Source of the DNA: Limnohabitans planktonicus II-D5
Lineage (GTDB): Bacteria; Pseudomonadota; Gammaproteobacteria; Burkholderiales; Burkholderiaceae_C
Direction: 5' to 3'
Assembly (NCBI RefSeq): GCF_001270065.2
Contig: NZ_LFYT02000019.1
Location: 19,342-83,341, forward strand
DNA: 64,000 bases
The notes beneath the pieces were generated by a model that saw nothing but the letters and a program-made list of their open reading frames with translations, had not been told where the DNA came from and did no database searches. Below are positions 27,341 through 35,761 of this stretch, piece by piece. Within the stretch, counting starts at the first letter, position 1. Each line of letters opens with the position of its first letter. The position numbers and the translations under genes are program-made.

Positions 27341-28217
27341 TCCGGCACCCTGAAGTTTGAAATGTGTGAGGCATGTCATCTTGTAGGTCGGTACTCGAAG
27401 AGTCCGACGTTTGGCCGCTTCGGCACAGACCCATGTCGGGGTCTTTGACCGCCGACCTGCCAATGCAGCCCCGTAGGTCGGCACTCGAAGAGTCCGACAT
27501 TTTTCCGCTTCGGCACAGGCCCTATGTCGGGGCTAAAGCCGCCGACCTACCAATGCATCCCCGCAGGTCGGCACTCGAAGAGTCCGACGTTTGGCCGCTT
27601 CGGCACAGACCCATGTCGGGGTCTTTGACCGCCGACCTGCCAATGCAGCCCCGTAGGTCGGCACTCGAAGAGTCCGACATTTTTCCGCTTCGGCACAGGC
27701 CCTATGTCGGGGCTAAAGCCGCCGACCTACCAATGCATCCCCGCAGGTCGGCACTCGAAGAGTCCGACGTTTGGCCGCTTCGGCACAGACCCATGTCGGG
27801 GTCTTTGACCGCCGGCCTGCCAATGCAGCCCCGTAGGTCGGTACTCGAAGAATCCGACATTTTTCCGCTTCGGCACAGGCCCTATGTCGGGGCTAAAGCC
27901 GCCGACCTACCAATGCAGCCCCGTAGGTTGGCACTCGAAGAGTCCGACGTTTGGCCGCTTCGGCACAGACCCATGTCGGGGTCTTTGACCGCCGACCTGC
28001 CAATGCAGCCCCGTAGGTTGGCACTCGAAGAGTCCGACATTTTTCCGCTTCGGCACAGGCCCTATGTCGGGGCTAAAGCCGCCGACCTACCAATGCATCC
28101 CCGCAGGTCGGTACTCGAAGAGTCCGACGTTTGGCCGCTTTGGCACAGACCCATGTCGGGGTCTTCGACCGACGACCTGCAAGATCTTTGAGCATTGAAA
28201 CTTCACAGGGCTGAATC
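27339..28217 (+). repeat. REPIN element with nine 90-bp units (largest array)
   Basis: The element has terminal inverted repeats GATCCGGCACCCTGAAG (left) and the reverse complement of GGCTGAATC (right). Nine tandem units start at 27383 and then every 90 bases without a single indel, the last at 28103. Two variants alternate strictly, A-B-A-B-A-B-A-B-A. Each unit is about 78 bases of paired hairpins plus a 12-base linker (CAATGCAGCCCC or CAATGCATCCCC). It lies between two convergent genes and ends one base short of the CYTH stop codon. The 272-codon frame running through it is an artefact of the period being divisible by three. Confidence 0.9.
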
Positions 28218-28218
28218 T

Positions 28219-28830
28219 TCAGGCCCGCCGCCAAAGCGCCATCCCCCTTTGTGCCTTGCTGGTGTCGCTGGGTGCAAGTGTCACGGGGCCTTGCGGTGTC
28301 TGGCGCAGCACTTTGGCCAGCGCCATCAAAGCGGATTCGGGGCCACTCAGCAGTTCCAGTTCCAGCTCCAGCAGGGGCTCGCTCAGGGCAGTGCCGGGCA
28401 CATGGATGCGGCCTTGATCGAGGGCGACTTCGATGCGCGCGTCATCATGCGTGATGACCCAGCGCTGGCGTTCAAAGTCGGTGCAAAACAGGGCCTTCAA
28501 TGAAGGGCGCAGCGCCATTAGCTCGGCGGCCAAGGTGACGTCATCCACCAGTGTGTCGAACTGCAAGGCACCCGGGCTGGTGGGGCCTTCCCACTCTTGC
28601 CTGCGTGACAGGCCATTTTCGCTTTGCCCCGCCGTTTTCACCGTCAGCAGCCACTGCGTGCCCGTCAGCCTTTCGCGCACGGCCATGCGGCGCTCTTGCA
28701 GTTTCAAATCCGGTGTGTCGAAGTAGGTGTTGAGCAGCCGTTGTTTGCTGCCACGGTTTGCCAACAAAGGGTGTAGCAGCAGGCGGGGCAGCTCTTGTGG
28801 GGTGAGGGAGAGTTTGAGTTCGGTTTCCAT
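28219..28830 (-). CDS. CYTH-domain inorganic triphosphatase-like protein
   Basis: A 203-residue CYTH protein. The tunnel-fold signature ExExK is at the start (METELKL: E2, E4, K6). Charged strand motifs typical of triphosphate binding follow (NTYFDTPDL, MAVRERLTG, WLLTVK, CTDFERQRW). CYTH enzymes hydrolyse tripolyphosphate or related triphosphates. Many bacterial ones carry a C-terminal CHAD domain, absent here; a separate CHAD gene occurs at 45.3 kb. The gene is alone on its strand and its stop touches the REPIN element. Confidence 0.83.
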   Translation of the reverse strand: METELKLSLTPQELPRLLLHPLLANRGSKQRLLNTYFDTPDLKLQERRMAVRERLTGTQWLLTVKTAGQSENGLSRRQEWEGPTSPGALQFDTLVDDVTLAAELMALRPSLKALFCTDFERQRWVITHDDARIEVALDQGRIHVPGTALSEPLLELELELLSGPESALMALAKVLRQTPQGPVTLAPSDTSKAQRGMALWRRA

Positions 28831-28927
28831 GACAGCGGACGGGGTTGGGCGGTTCAGGGCAAACAGTGACCGCCAAATGCCGTATTTGAGCAGGGTCTGA
28901 ATTTGGAAGATCAGCAGGTTGAGTGTG

Positions 28928-29893
28928 TCAACGCACAGGTTTGACCCGCACGCCCCCCAACACGCCCAGGATCAGCAACGCAATGCCTGTCAGCGTCAAG
29001 GGTTCAGGCCACTGACCTCGCAGCCAGAAGGTGTAGCTCATGGCGGCGAGGGTTTCGAACACAATCAGTTGGCCCGCCAAGGCTGTGGGCAGGCGTTGGC
29101 TGGCGGCGTTCCAGCACAGGGTGCCCAGCCACGAGGCAAACAGCGCGATGGCCATCATGAGCCCGATGAATTCGAGGGGGCGTGGTCCCAGGGGCATGGG
29201 CAGTGGGTTGTGCGTGGCGCTGCTCCACAGCCAGAACGCGGCGTAGCCCAGCAAGGCCAGGGGCAGCGTGGCCAGGCCTTGCGCGGTGGCCCATACGCGC
29301 GGGTTGCGGTCGGGGTGGCCGCGCAGCCAGTCGGCGTTTTTGAGGGGGTACCAGGTCCAACAGACCATCGCGCCCACGGCCAGCACCGCACCGGTGATGT
29401 AGCGGCCGGTGTCTGCCTGCGGGTTTTGCAGCAGGGCCGTCCACTCCACATGGTTGACACAGGCGATGCCCAGCAAAATCAGTGCCAAAGGCGGAGCCAG
29501 TTTGAGCCACGGAAAGCGCCCGTCGCGCTGGTGGTTGAGCAAATTGGCCGCGACTGCAATCACGACTGGCAACGTTCCGATGATCATCGTGGGCAGTGCG
29601 CCGCCCGCACGCTGGATGGCGCTGGACAGCAACAGGTAATACAGCACGTTGCCAATGGCTGCCAGTTTGAGCGCAGTTAGCCAGTCTGCACGGGACAGGC
29701 GCTTGATTTCAGAGCGGTCCACAAAGGCCAGGGGCAGCGCGATCAGACCAAAGGCCAGGTAGCGGCCAAAGGTGTGCAGCATGCCGGGGTACTCGGGCAG
29801 CATGAGCGGGGCGACAAACACCAGGCCCCACATCATGCCGGCGGCCAAAGAAAAGAAGATGCCGCCCCATAGGGCGTTGGCGTTGTTAGGCAT
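28928..29893 (-). CDS. EamA/DMT-superfamily transporter
   Basis: An inner-membrane protein of 321 residues with ten predicted hydrophobic helices in two EamA halves (for example WGGIFFSLAAGMMWGLVFVAPL at the start and FIGLMMAIALFASWLGTLCW in the second half). DMT transporters export amino acids or metabolites, but the substrate cannot be read from the sequence. I used the ATG at 29893; the open frame continues upstream into the TRIC gene without similarity. It is 20 bases downstream of that gene, so the two probably form an operon. Confidence 0.82.
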   Translation of the reverse strand: MPNNANALWGGIFFSLAAGMMWGLVFVAPLMLPEYPGMLHTFGRYLAFGLIALPLAFVDRSEIKRLSRADWLTALKLAAIGNVLYYLLLSSAIQRAGGALPTMIIGTLPVVIAVAANLLNHQRDGRFPWLKLAPPLALILLGIACVNHVEWTALLQNPQADTGRYITGAVLAVGAMVCWTWYPLKNADWLRGHPDRNPRVWATAQGLATLPLALLGYAAFWLWSSATHNPLPMPLGPRPLEFIGLMMAIALFASWLGTLCWNAASQRLPTALAGQLIVFETLAAMSYTFWLRGQWPEPLTLTGIALLILGVLGGVRVKPVR

Positions 29894-29913
29894 GTCTTGA
29901 ACGAGAGAAGGGG

Positions 29914-30552
29914 TCAGGCGCGCCAAGCGGGCAGTTGCCAGTTGCGCCAAAGTGCCAGTGCGCGCAAGCCCACGGTGACCAGCAGGCAGCCCAGCAGGGC
30001 CACCCAGCCAGGAGCGTCGGTGGACCAGAGGCCCACATATGTCCAGCCGCCCGCAAAGGCGCAGACCGCGTAGGGGCGGTGGTCCTTGAAGGTGGTGGGG
30101 ATTTCGTTGCACACCATGTCGCGTAGCACACCGCCAAACACGCCCGTGATCAGGCCCATGAGCACGGCGACCATCGGGGGCATGTTCACCTGCAGTGCGT
30201 GGTGCACGCCTGTGGCGGTGAACAGGCCCAGGCCCAGCGCGTCAGGCCAGAGGATCGCTTTTTCGGTGACTTCAAAATGGCGCTGGCGCATGAAGGCCAT
30301 GGCCATCACACACAGGGCCAGCACCCCCCAGAGCATTTCGGTGTGTTGCACCCAAAAGAAGGGGCGCTGGTCGAGGAGCAAGTCGCGCAGCGTGCCGCCA
30401 CCGAAAGCAGCCAAAAAAGCCACCACGCACACGCCCACGGCGTCCAGCCGCTTGCGCGCAGCTTCCATCAGACCGGAAAGCGCAAAGGCGGCGGTGGCTG
30501 ACAACTCGACCAGCAGGCGAAGGGTGTCACCCCAGGATTGAATGGCGTACAT
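29914..30552 (-). CDS. TRIC-type (UPF0126) trimeric intracellular-cation channel homologue
   Basis: A 212-residue membrane protein of the UPF0126/YadS-like family, the bacterial relatives of TRIC cation channels. Two repeated units each have three helices and a GGG/GG-LRD motif: FGGGTLRDLL and FGGVLRDMVC. The start at 30552 gives the usual N-terminus MYAIQSWGDTLRLL; the longer frame to 30639 is part of the repeat-rich intergenic region. A role in monovalent-cation conductance is family knowledge; its function here is unknown. It probably shares a transcript with the EamA gene. Confidence 0.84.
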   Translation of the reverse strand: MYAIQSWGDTLRLLVELSATAAFALSGLMEAARKRLDAVGVCVVAFLAAFGGGTLRDLLLDQRPFFWVQHTEMLWGVLALCVMAMAFMRQRHFEVTEKAILWPDALGLGLFTATGVHHALQVNMPPMVAVLMGLITGVFGGVLRDMVCNEIPTTFKDHRPYAVCAFAGGWTYVGLWSTDAPGWVALLGCLLVTVGLRALALWRNWQLPAWRA

Positions 30553-30611
30553 GGCGGTGATTATCGGGGGTGATGTCCAGGGCGGTGTCTGCATGCATGC
30601 AAGGGGGCATG

Positions 30612-30870
30612 TGCAGGTCGCAGGCTTCAGCCTCGACATGAGTCTGCCCCGAAGTCAGGCATGTGGGAGCTGAAGCTGCCGACCTACGGGGAGTTGGCAA
30701 GGGTTTGACTTCGTAGGTCGGTACTCGAAGAGTCCGACGCTGCATGTTGGGCACAAAGCGCTGGAAGCAGGCAAAGGAGGTCAATCAGGCCAAACCTCGG
30801 GGTCTGCGACCACCGACCTACGGGGAGTTGGCGAGGGTTTGCAGGTCGGCGGCTTCAGCCCCGACAGGGA
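30612..30870 (+). repeat. Scattered REP units without terminal repeats
   Basis: An intergenic stretch of about 320 bases (30553-30870) holds single REP-type palindromes. GTAGGTCGG at 30714 is followed by the ACTCGAAGAGTCCGAC hairpin; CCGACCTACGGGGAGTTGG occurs twice; and GGTCGGCGGCTTCAGCCCCGAC is found near the photolyase stop. The terminal inverted repeats of the larger elements are absent. A secondary repeat, GGGGAGTTGGCRAGGGTTTG, occurs at 30678 and 30821. Confidence 0.75.
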
Positions 30871-32188
30871 TTAAAGCCAGACCTTTTGGTAGCGGCCTTG
30901 CGGGTCGTGGTCTTGTGTTTGCTTGGTGGGGTTAAAGCGCCGCCCCTGGCGCGGGTCGGTGCCCCGGCCGCTCACATACAGCCAGTTCCCCTGGTTGCTG
31001 TAGACATCAAAGTCCACCAGTTGCGATTCGAACCAGGCGGCGCCCGCACGCCAGTCGCATGACAGGTCGTGCACCAGAAAGCTGGCCACGATTTGGCGCA
31101 TGCGGTTGGAGGTGAAGCCTGTGGCCGCCAGCTCGCGCATGCCCGCGTCCACGATGGGCTCGCCGGTTTGGCCGCTGCACCAGCGCTGAAAGTCCTTGGG
31201 AAAGTGCGAGGGTTGTGGCAGGTTCGACAAGCCGCGTGCCGCATAGAGTTGCGGGCCGTGTTGCCGGTGCAGCATGCGGAAGTTGTCGCGCCACAGCAGT
31301 TCAAACCAGAGCCAATAGGTGCCGTCGTTGCTGCCATGCGTTTGCTCGTAGGCCTGCAGCGCTGCCCAGATGCGGCGGGCCGACACCGCGCCCGTAGCCA
31401 ACCAAGGCGACCAGAGGCTGCTGGTGTGCTGGCCTTGCAAGGCGTTGCGGGTTTGTTTGTAGCGGTCGGGCCAAGGGGGTGTGAGGTAGCTGTGCAGATG
31501 GGCCAAAGCGCTGGCCTCGCCGCCCCGGTGGGGGGGCTTGTGTGTAAGGAAAGTTCGAACGTGGGTGCGCATCGCCCTCGGTGTGGGCTTGCAGCAGCGT
31601 GAAGGCGTCTTCAGTCCAGCCGGGCAAGGCGGTCATGTTGTCACTCGGAGGCGCAGGCAGTTGGGTCAGGGCAGGCAGCGGTGCCAAGGGCTGGAGCCCC
31701 GCCGACTCGATGCGCTGGCGAAACTCGGTGAAGACCTGCGGCATGTCTTCGGTCGCAAAGGGCAGGGCGTCGGGTTCGATCAGGCTGGACTGCCACAGGG
31801 TTTTGACCGTGAGGCCCGCGTGGATCAGGGCTTGCACCTGCGCCTCTTCTTCGGGCGCGGCGATGTCTTCGCAAAACACGGTGTCGGCTTGCACCAGGCG
31901 AGCGCAGGCGGGCAGTACATCAGCCACAGGCCCGTGCAGCAAGACCAGTTGCTGGTTCAGTGATTGCAGCGAGGATTGCAGGGCTTGCAGCGTGTTGGCC
32001 ACAAAGCGCCTGCGGTGCACGCCCATGCGGCGAAAGCCCCAGACGGTGGGCGCGTCTTGCACGGGTTCGTGCACATAGACCAGCAACAGGGCTTGACCAT
32101 GCGCTTGGGCGTGGTCGATGGCTGGCTGGAGTGCGCGTTGGTCGTGCAAGCGCAAGTCGTTTCGAAACCAGAAAATGGTGCTGCGCAT
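30871..32188 (-). pseudogene. CRY-DASH-like photolyase/cryptochrome gene with a one-base frameshift
   Basis: Two overlapping minus-strand frames together make one 438-residue DASH-type photolyase/cryptochrome. The first (start 32188, MRSTIFWFRNDLRLHD) carries the antenna-binding alpha/beta domain. The second holds the FAD domain (PPHRGGEASALAHL, then RMRQIVASFLVHDLSCDWRAGAAWFESQLVDFDVYSN and TQDHDPQGRYQKVW). The break lies in a run of seven G on the plus strand (31530-31536). With six, the frame would read YTQAPHRGGEAS straight through. This may be a true mutation, a phase-variable tract or a sequencing error. A REPIN element lies 8 bases upstream of the start. Confidence 0.8.
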
Positions 32189-32196
32189 GGTTTATT

Positions 32197-32459
32197 GATC
32201 CGGCACGATGAAGTTTGAAATGTGTGAGAAATGTGATCTCGTAGGTCGGTACTGACAGAATCCGACGTTTGCTGCTCCGGCACAGGCCCATATCGGGGTC
32301 TTCGACCGCCGACCTACAACATCAATGTTTAAGAAGTGTCATCTTGTAGGTCGGTACTCGCAGAGTCCGACGTTTGCCAGCTTCACACAGGCCCCTGTCG
32401 GGTTCTTCGACCGCCGACCTACAAGATCTTTGAGCATTGAAAAATTCACGGGCCGAATC
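32197..32459 (+). repeat. REPIN element with two degenerate units
   Basis: The left end is GATCCGGCACGATGAAG; the right end is the reverse complement of GATTCGGCCCGTGAA. Two units carry the usual GTAGGTCGG start (32240 and 32346) but are diverged and are separated by a degenerate internal copy of the element ends (TTTAAGAAGTGTCATCTTG). It lies between the two photolyase genes. Its right-end TGATTCGG, read on the minus strand, supplies the TGA stop of the upstream photolyase. Confidence 0.83.
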
Positions 32460-34059
32460 AAAAAAAGTCAAAGCCCAGCTGGGCACTGGCTGGGGTGTTG
32501 GCTGAAGAGGACTTGGCAGACTTTCGGCGGTTGGTCTTGGGCGTGTCCGAGTCGCGTGTGAACACGTCGCGTTGCGCGCCGCTGCCATGTTTGCGCGAAG
32601 CGTGTTTCTCAACGATGGCTTTTTTGCCCGCTTTCACACCGGGCTCTGCCCGCCGGGCGTGCAGCGCGGCTTTGGAGTTGCGCGTGGCCTCGGCCAAGTC
32701 CACCACGGGCAGGGGAATGTCGGCGTCAGGCCCGCTGCCCACCGTCAGGCCGCAGTGGCGCTGCACCTCGGGGGGCATGAGCCAGGGCTCAAACAACCAG
32801 GTGTCGGGCACACGCCGCATGTGCGGCAGCCAGCGCCTAACAAAGATGCCTTTGGGGTCGTGGTCTTGCGCTTGTTTGATGGGGTTGTACACCCGCGTGG
32901 TGTTGATGCCGGTGGTGCCCGACTGCATTTGCAACTGGCTCCAGTGAATGCCGGGCTCGTAATCGAGAAACTGCGTGGCCAGCCAATGGCCCACGGGCCG
33001 CCAGTCGAGCCACAAGGGGTAGGCCGCCACCGACACCAGCATGGCCCGCATGCGAAAGTTGAGCCAGCCGGTTTCATAGAGCATGACCACACAAGCGTCC
33101 ACCATGGGCCAGCCGGTGCGTGCCGAGGTCAGGGCCGCAAAGTGCGCATCGCTCCAGCCGTCTTCGCGCAGGCCGTCATAACCCCGGTGCATGTTGCGCC
33201 ACTCGATTTCGGGCTCGCTTTCGAGCTTTTGGATGAAGTGGCAATGCCAATACAAGCGGCTGATGAAGCCGACCAGGCCCGCCCGGTGCCTGCCCGCTTG
33301 TGGCGGCAAAGCATCGAGCGCAGCCCGAGTGCTTTGCACCACTTCGCGCAGGCTGATGCAGCCCCAGGCCAAATAGGCCGAAATGCGCGAACAGGCTGTG
33401 GGCGAAGTCAGCGGCGAAGAGATGCCGCCTCGGTACGACAAAGCCCGTGCGTCCAAAAAACTGTGCAAGGTCTCCAGACCCAAGCGACGTCCGCCGCGCT
33501 GGCGATCAGGTGGGTTGTGCTGCAGGCCGGGTGGTGGTGTCATCACTTCGGGACCAAAATTTTCAGACGCGTGAAAAAAGTGCAACCTGGGCAAGACCGC
33601 GTGTGGCGCGGCCATGTGCGCTTCCCAGCGGGCTTGCCAGGTGTTGCGGCTTTTGAGGCGTCGCACCACGCCAAACTGAGGCAACTCGGTCCAGCCCACG
33701 CCAGCACTGCGGCACCACGCGCCCACTTGCAGATCGCGCTCGTAGGTGAAGGCGTTGCCGGTTTCTTGGTGCGCCACCAGTTCGGCAAACGGCGCTTGTG
33801 CGTGCAGGGCAGCCAGCACCTGCACCGCAGGCCCCACGCGCACTTGCAAGCTGCCGCCCAGCGCTTGCAGGTCCTGGTGCAGCTCGGTCAAAGATTCGCG
33901 CACGAATTCAAAGTGCTGCAGGGCCGCATCGGGCTGCGCCCACAGATCTGGCTCGACGATGTAGAGGCACAGCACCGGTCCACGAGTTGCAGCGTGCGCA
34001 AGCGCCGCATGGTCGTGCAGGCGCAGGTCGCGCTTGAACCAGACGACGCGGTAAGTCAT
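32458..34059 (-). CDS. Photolyase/cryptochrome-family flavoprotein with basic C-terminal tail
   Basis: A 533-residue DNA photolyase/cryptochrome-family protein. The N-terminal Rossmann-like domain (MTYRVVWFKRDLRLHDHAAL) would bind an antenna. The FAD domain shows LTSPTACSRISAYLAWGC, RTGWPMVDACVVMLYETGWLNFRMRAMLVS and the C-terminal INTTRVYNPIKQAQDHDPKG. The last ~90 residues are a low-complexity basic tail (KAGKKAIVEKHASRKHG, NRRKSAKSSS) ending GFDFF, absent from classical CPD photolyases. It may be a (6-4)- or FeS-type relative or a light sensor. The stop codon coincides with a REPIN end. The start overlaps the next gene by four bases. Confidence 0.85.
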   Translation of the reverse strand: MTYRVVWFKRDLRLHDHAALAHAATRGPVLCLYIVEPDLWAQPDAALQHFEFVRESLTELHQDLQALGGSLQVRVGPAVQVLAALHAQAPFAELVAHQETGNAFTYERDLQVGAWCRSAGVGWTELPQFGVVRRLKSRNTWQARWEAHMAAPHAVLPRLHFFHASENFGPEVMTPPPGLQHNPPDRQRGGRRLGLETLHSFLDARALSYRGGISSPLTSPTACSRISAYLAWGCISLREVVQSTRAALDALPPQAGRHRAGLVGFISRLYWHCHFIQKLESEPEIEWRNMHRGYDGLREDGWSDAHFAALTSARTGWPMVDACVVMLYETGWLNFRMRAMLVSVAAYPLWLDWRPVGHWLATQFLDYEPGIHWSQLQMQSGTTGINTTRVYNPIKQAQDHDPKGIFVRRWLPHMRRVPDTWLFEPWLMPPEVQRHCGLTVGSGPDADIPLPVVDLAEATRNSKAALHARRAEPGVKAGKKAIVEKHASRKHGSGAQRDVFTRDSDTPKTNRRKSAKSSSANTPASAQLGFDFF

Positions 34060-34619
34060 GGCCGTGTCCCCAAGGCTGAAACAGGCCCCAGTCTGCCCGG
34101 TCCTTGGCTGTAACGGGTGAGGTCAATCTCCAAGCAATCCAGCAGCGGTTCAGGCAATTCGGGGGCTTGCTGGCGCAGGTAACGGCGCACAAAGTCGGCA
34201 GCATGCCAGGGTGCGGTAGAGCCACTCCAGACGGCGCTGTCCTGGATGAGCCAAGCCCCGTTAACCTGTCGCAGCACCACGATGCTGGGGTTCAGCGTTT
34301 TGAACGCCACTTCGGCCATGACCCAGTCGCCTTGCGTTTGCACCTGCAAGAGCTCGGCTTGCAGGGAGTCGGGCAGGCTGTGCACTTGAATGGCTTGCAA
34401 AACAGCCCAAGCCGTGGCGCTGTTGATGGCTTGGGTGTGCACGGAGCGGCAATCTTGGCGCATCTGTCGCCAGCGCTCTGACAGCCAGCCCCGGGCGTCA
34501 AACAATCGGCCGCTGACTTGCAGCAAGCTTGAGCGGTCTTGGTGAACCCAGTCGATGTGGCTGTCCATGATCAGGAAGCCGAGGACCCCTGCAAGCGTGG
34601 CTGCGACGTGGCGTTTCAT
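34056..34619 (-). CDS. Hypothetical exported or membrane-anchored protein
   Basis: A 187-residue protein with a hydrophobic N-terminal segment (VAATLAGVLGFLIMDSHIDW) that may be an anchor or uncleaved signal. The rest resembles a small alpha+beta (SnoaL/NTF2-like or lumazine-like) domain, but I do not recognise a family. It overlaps the photolyase start by four bases (TCAT), so it is in one operon, upstream of the photolyase. A light-related or repair-related accessory role is only inferred from this coupling. Confidence 0.65.
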   Translation of the reverse strand: MKRHVAATLAGVLGFLIMDSHIDWVHQDRSSLLQVSGRLFDARGWLSERWRQMRQDCRSVHTQAINSATAWAVLQAIQVHSLPDSLQAELLQVQTQGDWVMAEVAFKTLNPSIVVLRQVNGAWLIQDSAVWSGSTAPWHAADFVRRYLRQQAPELPEPLLDCLEIDLTRYSQGPGRLGPVSALGTRP

Positions 34620-34645
34620 GGGTTGCTGGGATGGTTTGGGTCAGA

Positions 34646-35659
34646 TCAAACGTCTTCTTGCAGAGAAATGCCTTCGTGCGTGGCCACCATTTGCAGCGCT
34701 TTTTCAAACATGTTGCGGGCAGTGGCGGCTATGGTGTTGAGTTGGGTGTGCAGTTCGGCGTCTTTGGCGCTCAGGTCCAGGCAGGCGCGGCTGTAGTCTT
34801 CGAATCGGGCGATCTGGCCCAGAAGTTCAGCCAGATGTCGGGGGCACTCACACAGCACCTGATTGGGGTTGTTGGCCACCCGCTGCAACACCGTGTCAGA
34901 AAATTGGCGTGGGGGAATGTGCTGGTTTTGCACCGTCCAGGTGGGGGGCTGCAGCGCAGGTCGGGTGCGCAGCAAGATGTCTGCCAGGGCCATGTCGTTC
35001 AGGGGGTCTTGGTACACGGTGTAGCCCGCATCGCGCAAGCTGGCCACGGCCTTGAGCTGTCCAAAGTTGTACAACACCAAGGTTTGCCGCGGCCCATGCA
35101 GTTGCGCCAAAGCCTGAATTTGTTGGGCTTGATGCTCATTCAAACCATTGAGCGACACCAGCAGCACATCAGGTGCCGGGCTGAGGCGGTCCGCATGGGC
35201 TTCGTCAAGGTGGGGCCACACTTTTTCGATGGGCAGGGCCTGACCCTGCCAAATGGCGCTGAACTGTGCAGACTGCAAGCGTTGCGCCAGTTGCAGCCCG
35301 ATGACAGCCCATGTGCTGCTGAGGGGGGCTGCCAGTGCTGTGGGGGGGGCTTGTGTTGCAGCAATGCCCAGGCCTGTTTGCTGCAATTGCTGAAGTTGCG
35401 CCGTGGACAAGCCTGCAATCAGGCTGATGCCGTGCCCTTGGCTGCTGAGGGCTTTGAGCAATACGGCTTTGCGCAAATCGTCTTCGTTGTACAGCCTGTG
35501 TTGCCCATGCGTGGTGTGGGGCGAAAACGCGTGGTAGCGCGATTGCCAAATTCGCAAGGTGGGCACGGGAATGCCACTGAGCTTGGAGACCGCTCCAATG
35601 CGGTAGAGCGAAGGGCTTGGTGGCGAGCTTGTGTTCATTATTTGAGTAGGTTTTGACAT
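34646..35659 (-). CDS. MerR-family regulator, B12-less LitR/PplR-like
   Basis: A 337-residue regulator. The MerR winged helix lies at about 19-85 (YRIGAVSKLSGIPVPTLRIWQSRYHAFSP, then GQHRLYNEDDLRKAVLLKAL). A long C-terminal domain has the layout of the cobalamin-binding region of CarH/LitR (helical bundle, then an alpha/beta fold), but the cobalamin motif DxHxxG is not present. Such B12-free LitR homologues repress light-inducible genes such as photolyase and partner with LOV sensors in Pseudomonas; this is family knowledge. Photolyase genes lie downstream on the same strand. The first ATG (35659) was kept; an ATG at 35638 is possible. Neither has a clear ribosome site. Confidence 0.78.
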   Translation of the reverse strand: MSKPTQIMNTSSPPSPSLYRIGAVSKLSGIPVPTLRIWQSRYHAFSPHTTHGQHRLYNEDDLRKAVLLKALSSQGHGISLIAGLSTAQLQQLQQTGLGIAATQAPPTALAAPLSSTWAVIGLQLAQRLQSAQFSAIWQGQALPIEKVWPHLDEAHADRLSPAPDVLLVSLNGLNEHQAQQIQALAQLHGPRQTLVLYNFGQLKAVASLRDAGYTVYQDPLNDMALADILLRTRPALQPPTWTVQNQHIPPRQFSDTVLQRVANNPNQVLCECPRHLAELLGQIARFEDYSRACLDLSAKDAELHTQLNTIAATARNMFEKALQMVATHEGISLQEDV

Positions 35660-35680
35660 GCAATTCTAGGTTAAAACATG
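35648..35680. promoter_or_regulatory. Direct repeats in the MerR/Rrf2 divergent region
   Basis: AGGTTTTGACATG (35648) and AGGTTAAAACATG (35668) are direct repeats 20 bases apart (11 of 13 bases shared). They sit over the start of the MerR gene and just before the Rrf2 gene. Such spaced repeats may be a MerR-type operator. The first includes TTGACA. Confidence 0.4.
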
Positions 35681-35761
35681 GCTTCTGAAATATTTTTATA
35701 GATAATGAGTAGATTATTTCACTTTAAACAATACAATACCGACTCAACATTGGAGCGCCTC

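Noticed and set aside
27373..28191. A 272-codon open frame through the nine REPIN units
   Set aside because: The frame stays open because the unit is 90 bases, a multiple of three, and carries no stop. It repeats the same peptide nine times, has no start with a ribosome site and is better explained as repeat DNA.
22617..28217. Repeat arrays as CRISPR
   Set aside because: Units are 90 bases with hairpins and no unique spacers between identical repeats, and no cas genes are present.
32572..34113. A 513-codon frame opposite the photolyase
   Set aside because: Antisense frame with no start signal or recognisable motifs; the photolyase is clearly the gene.
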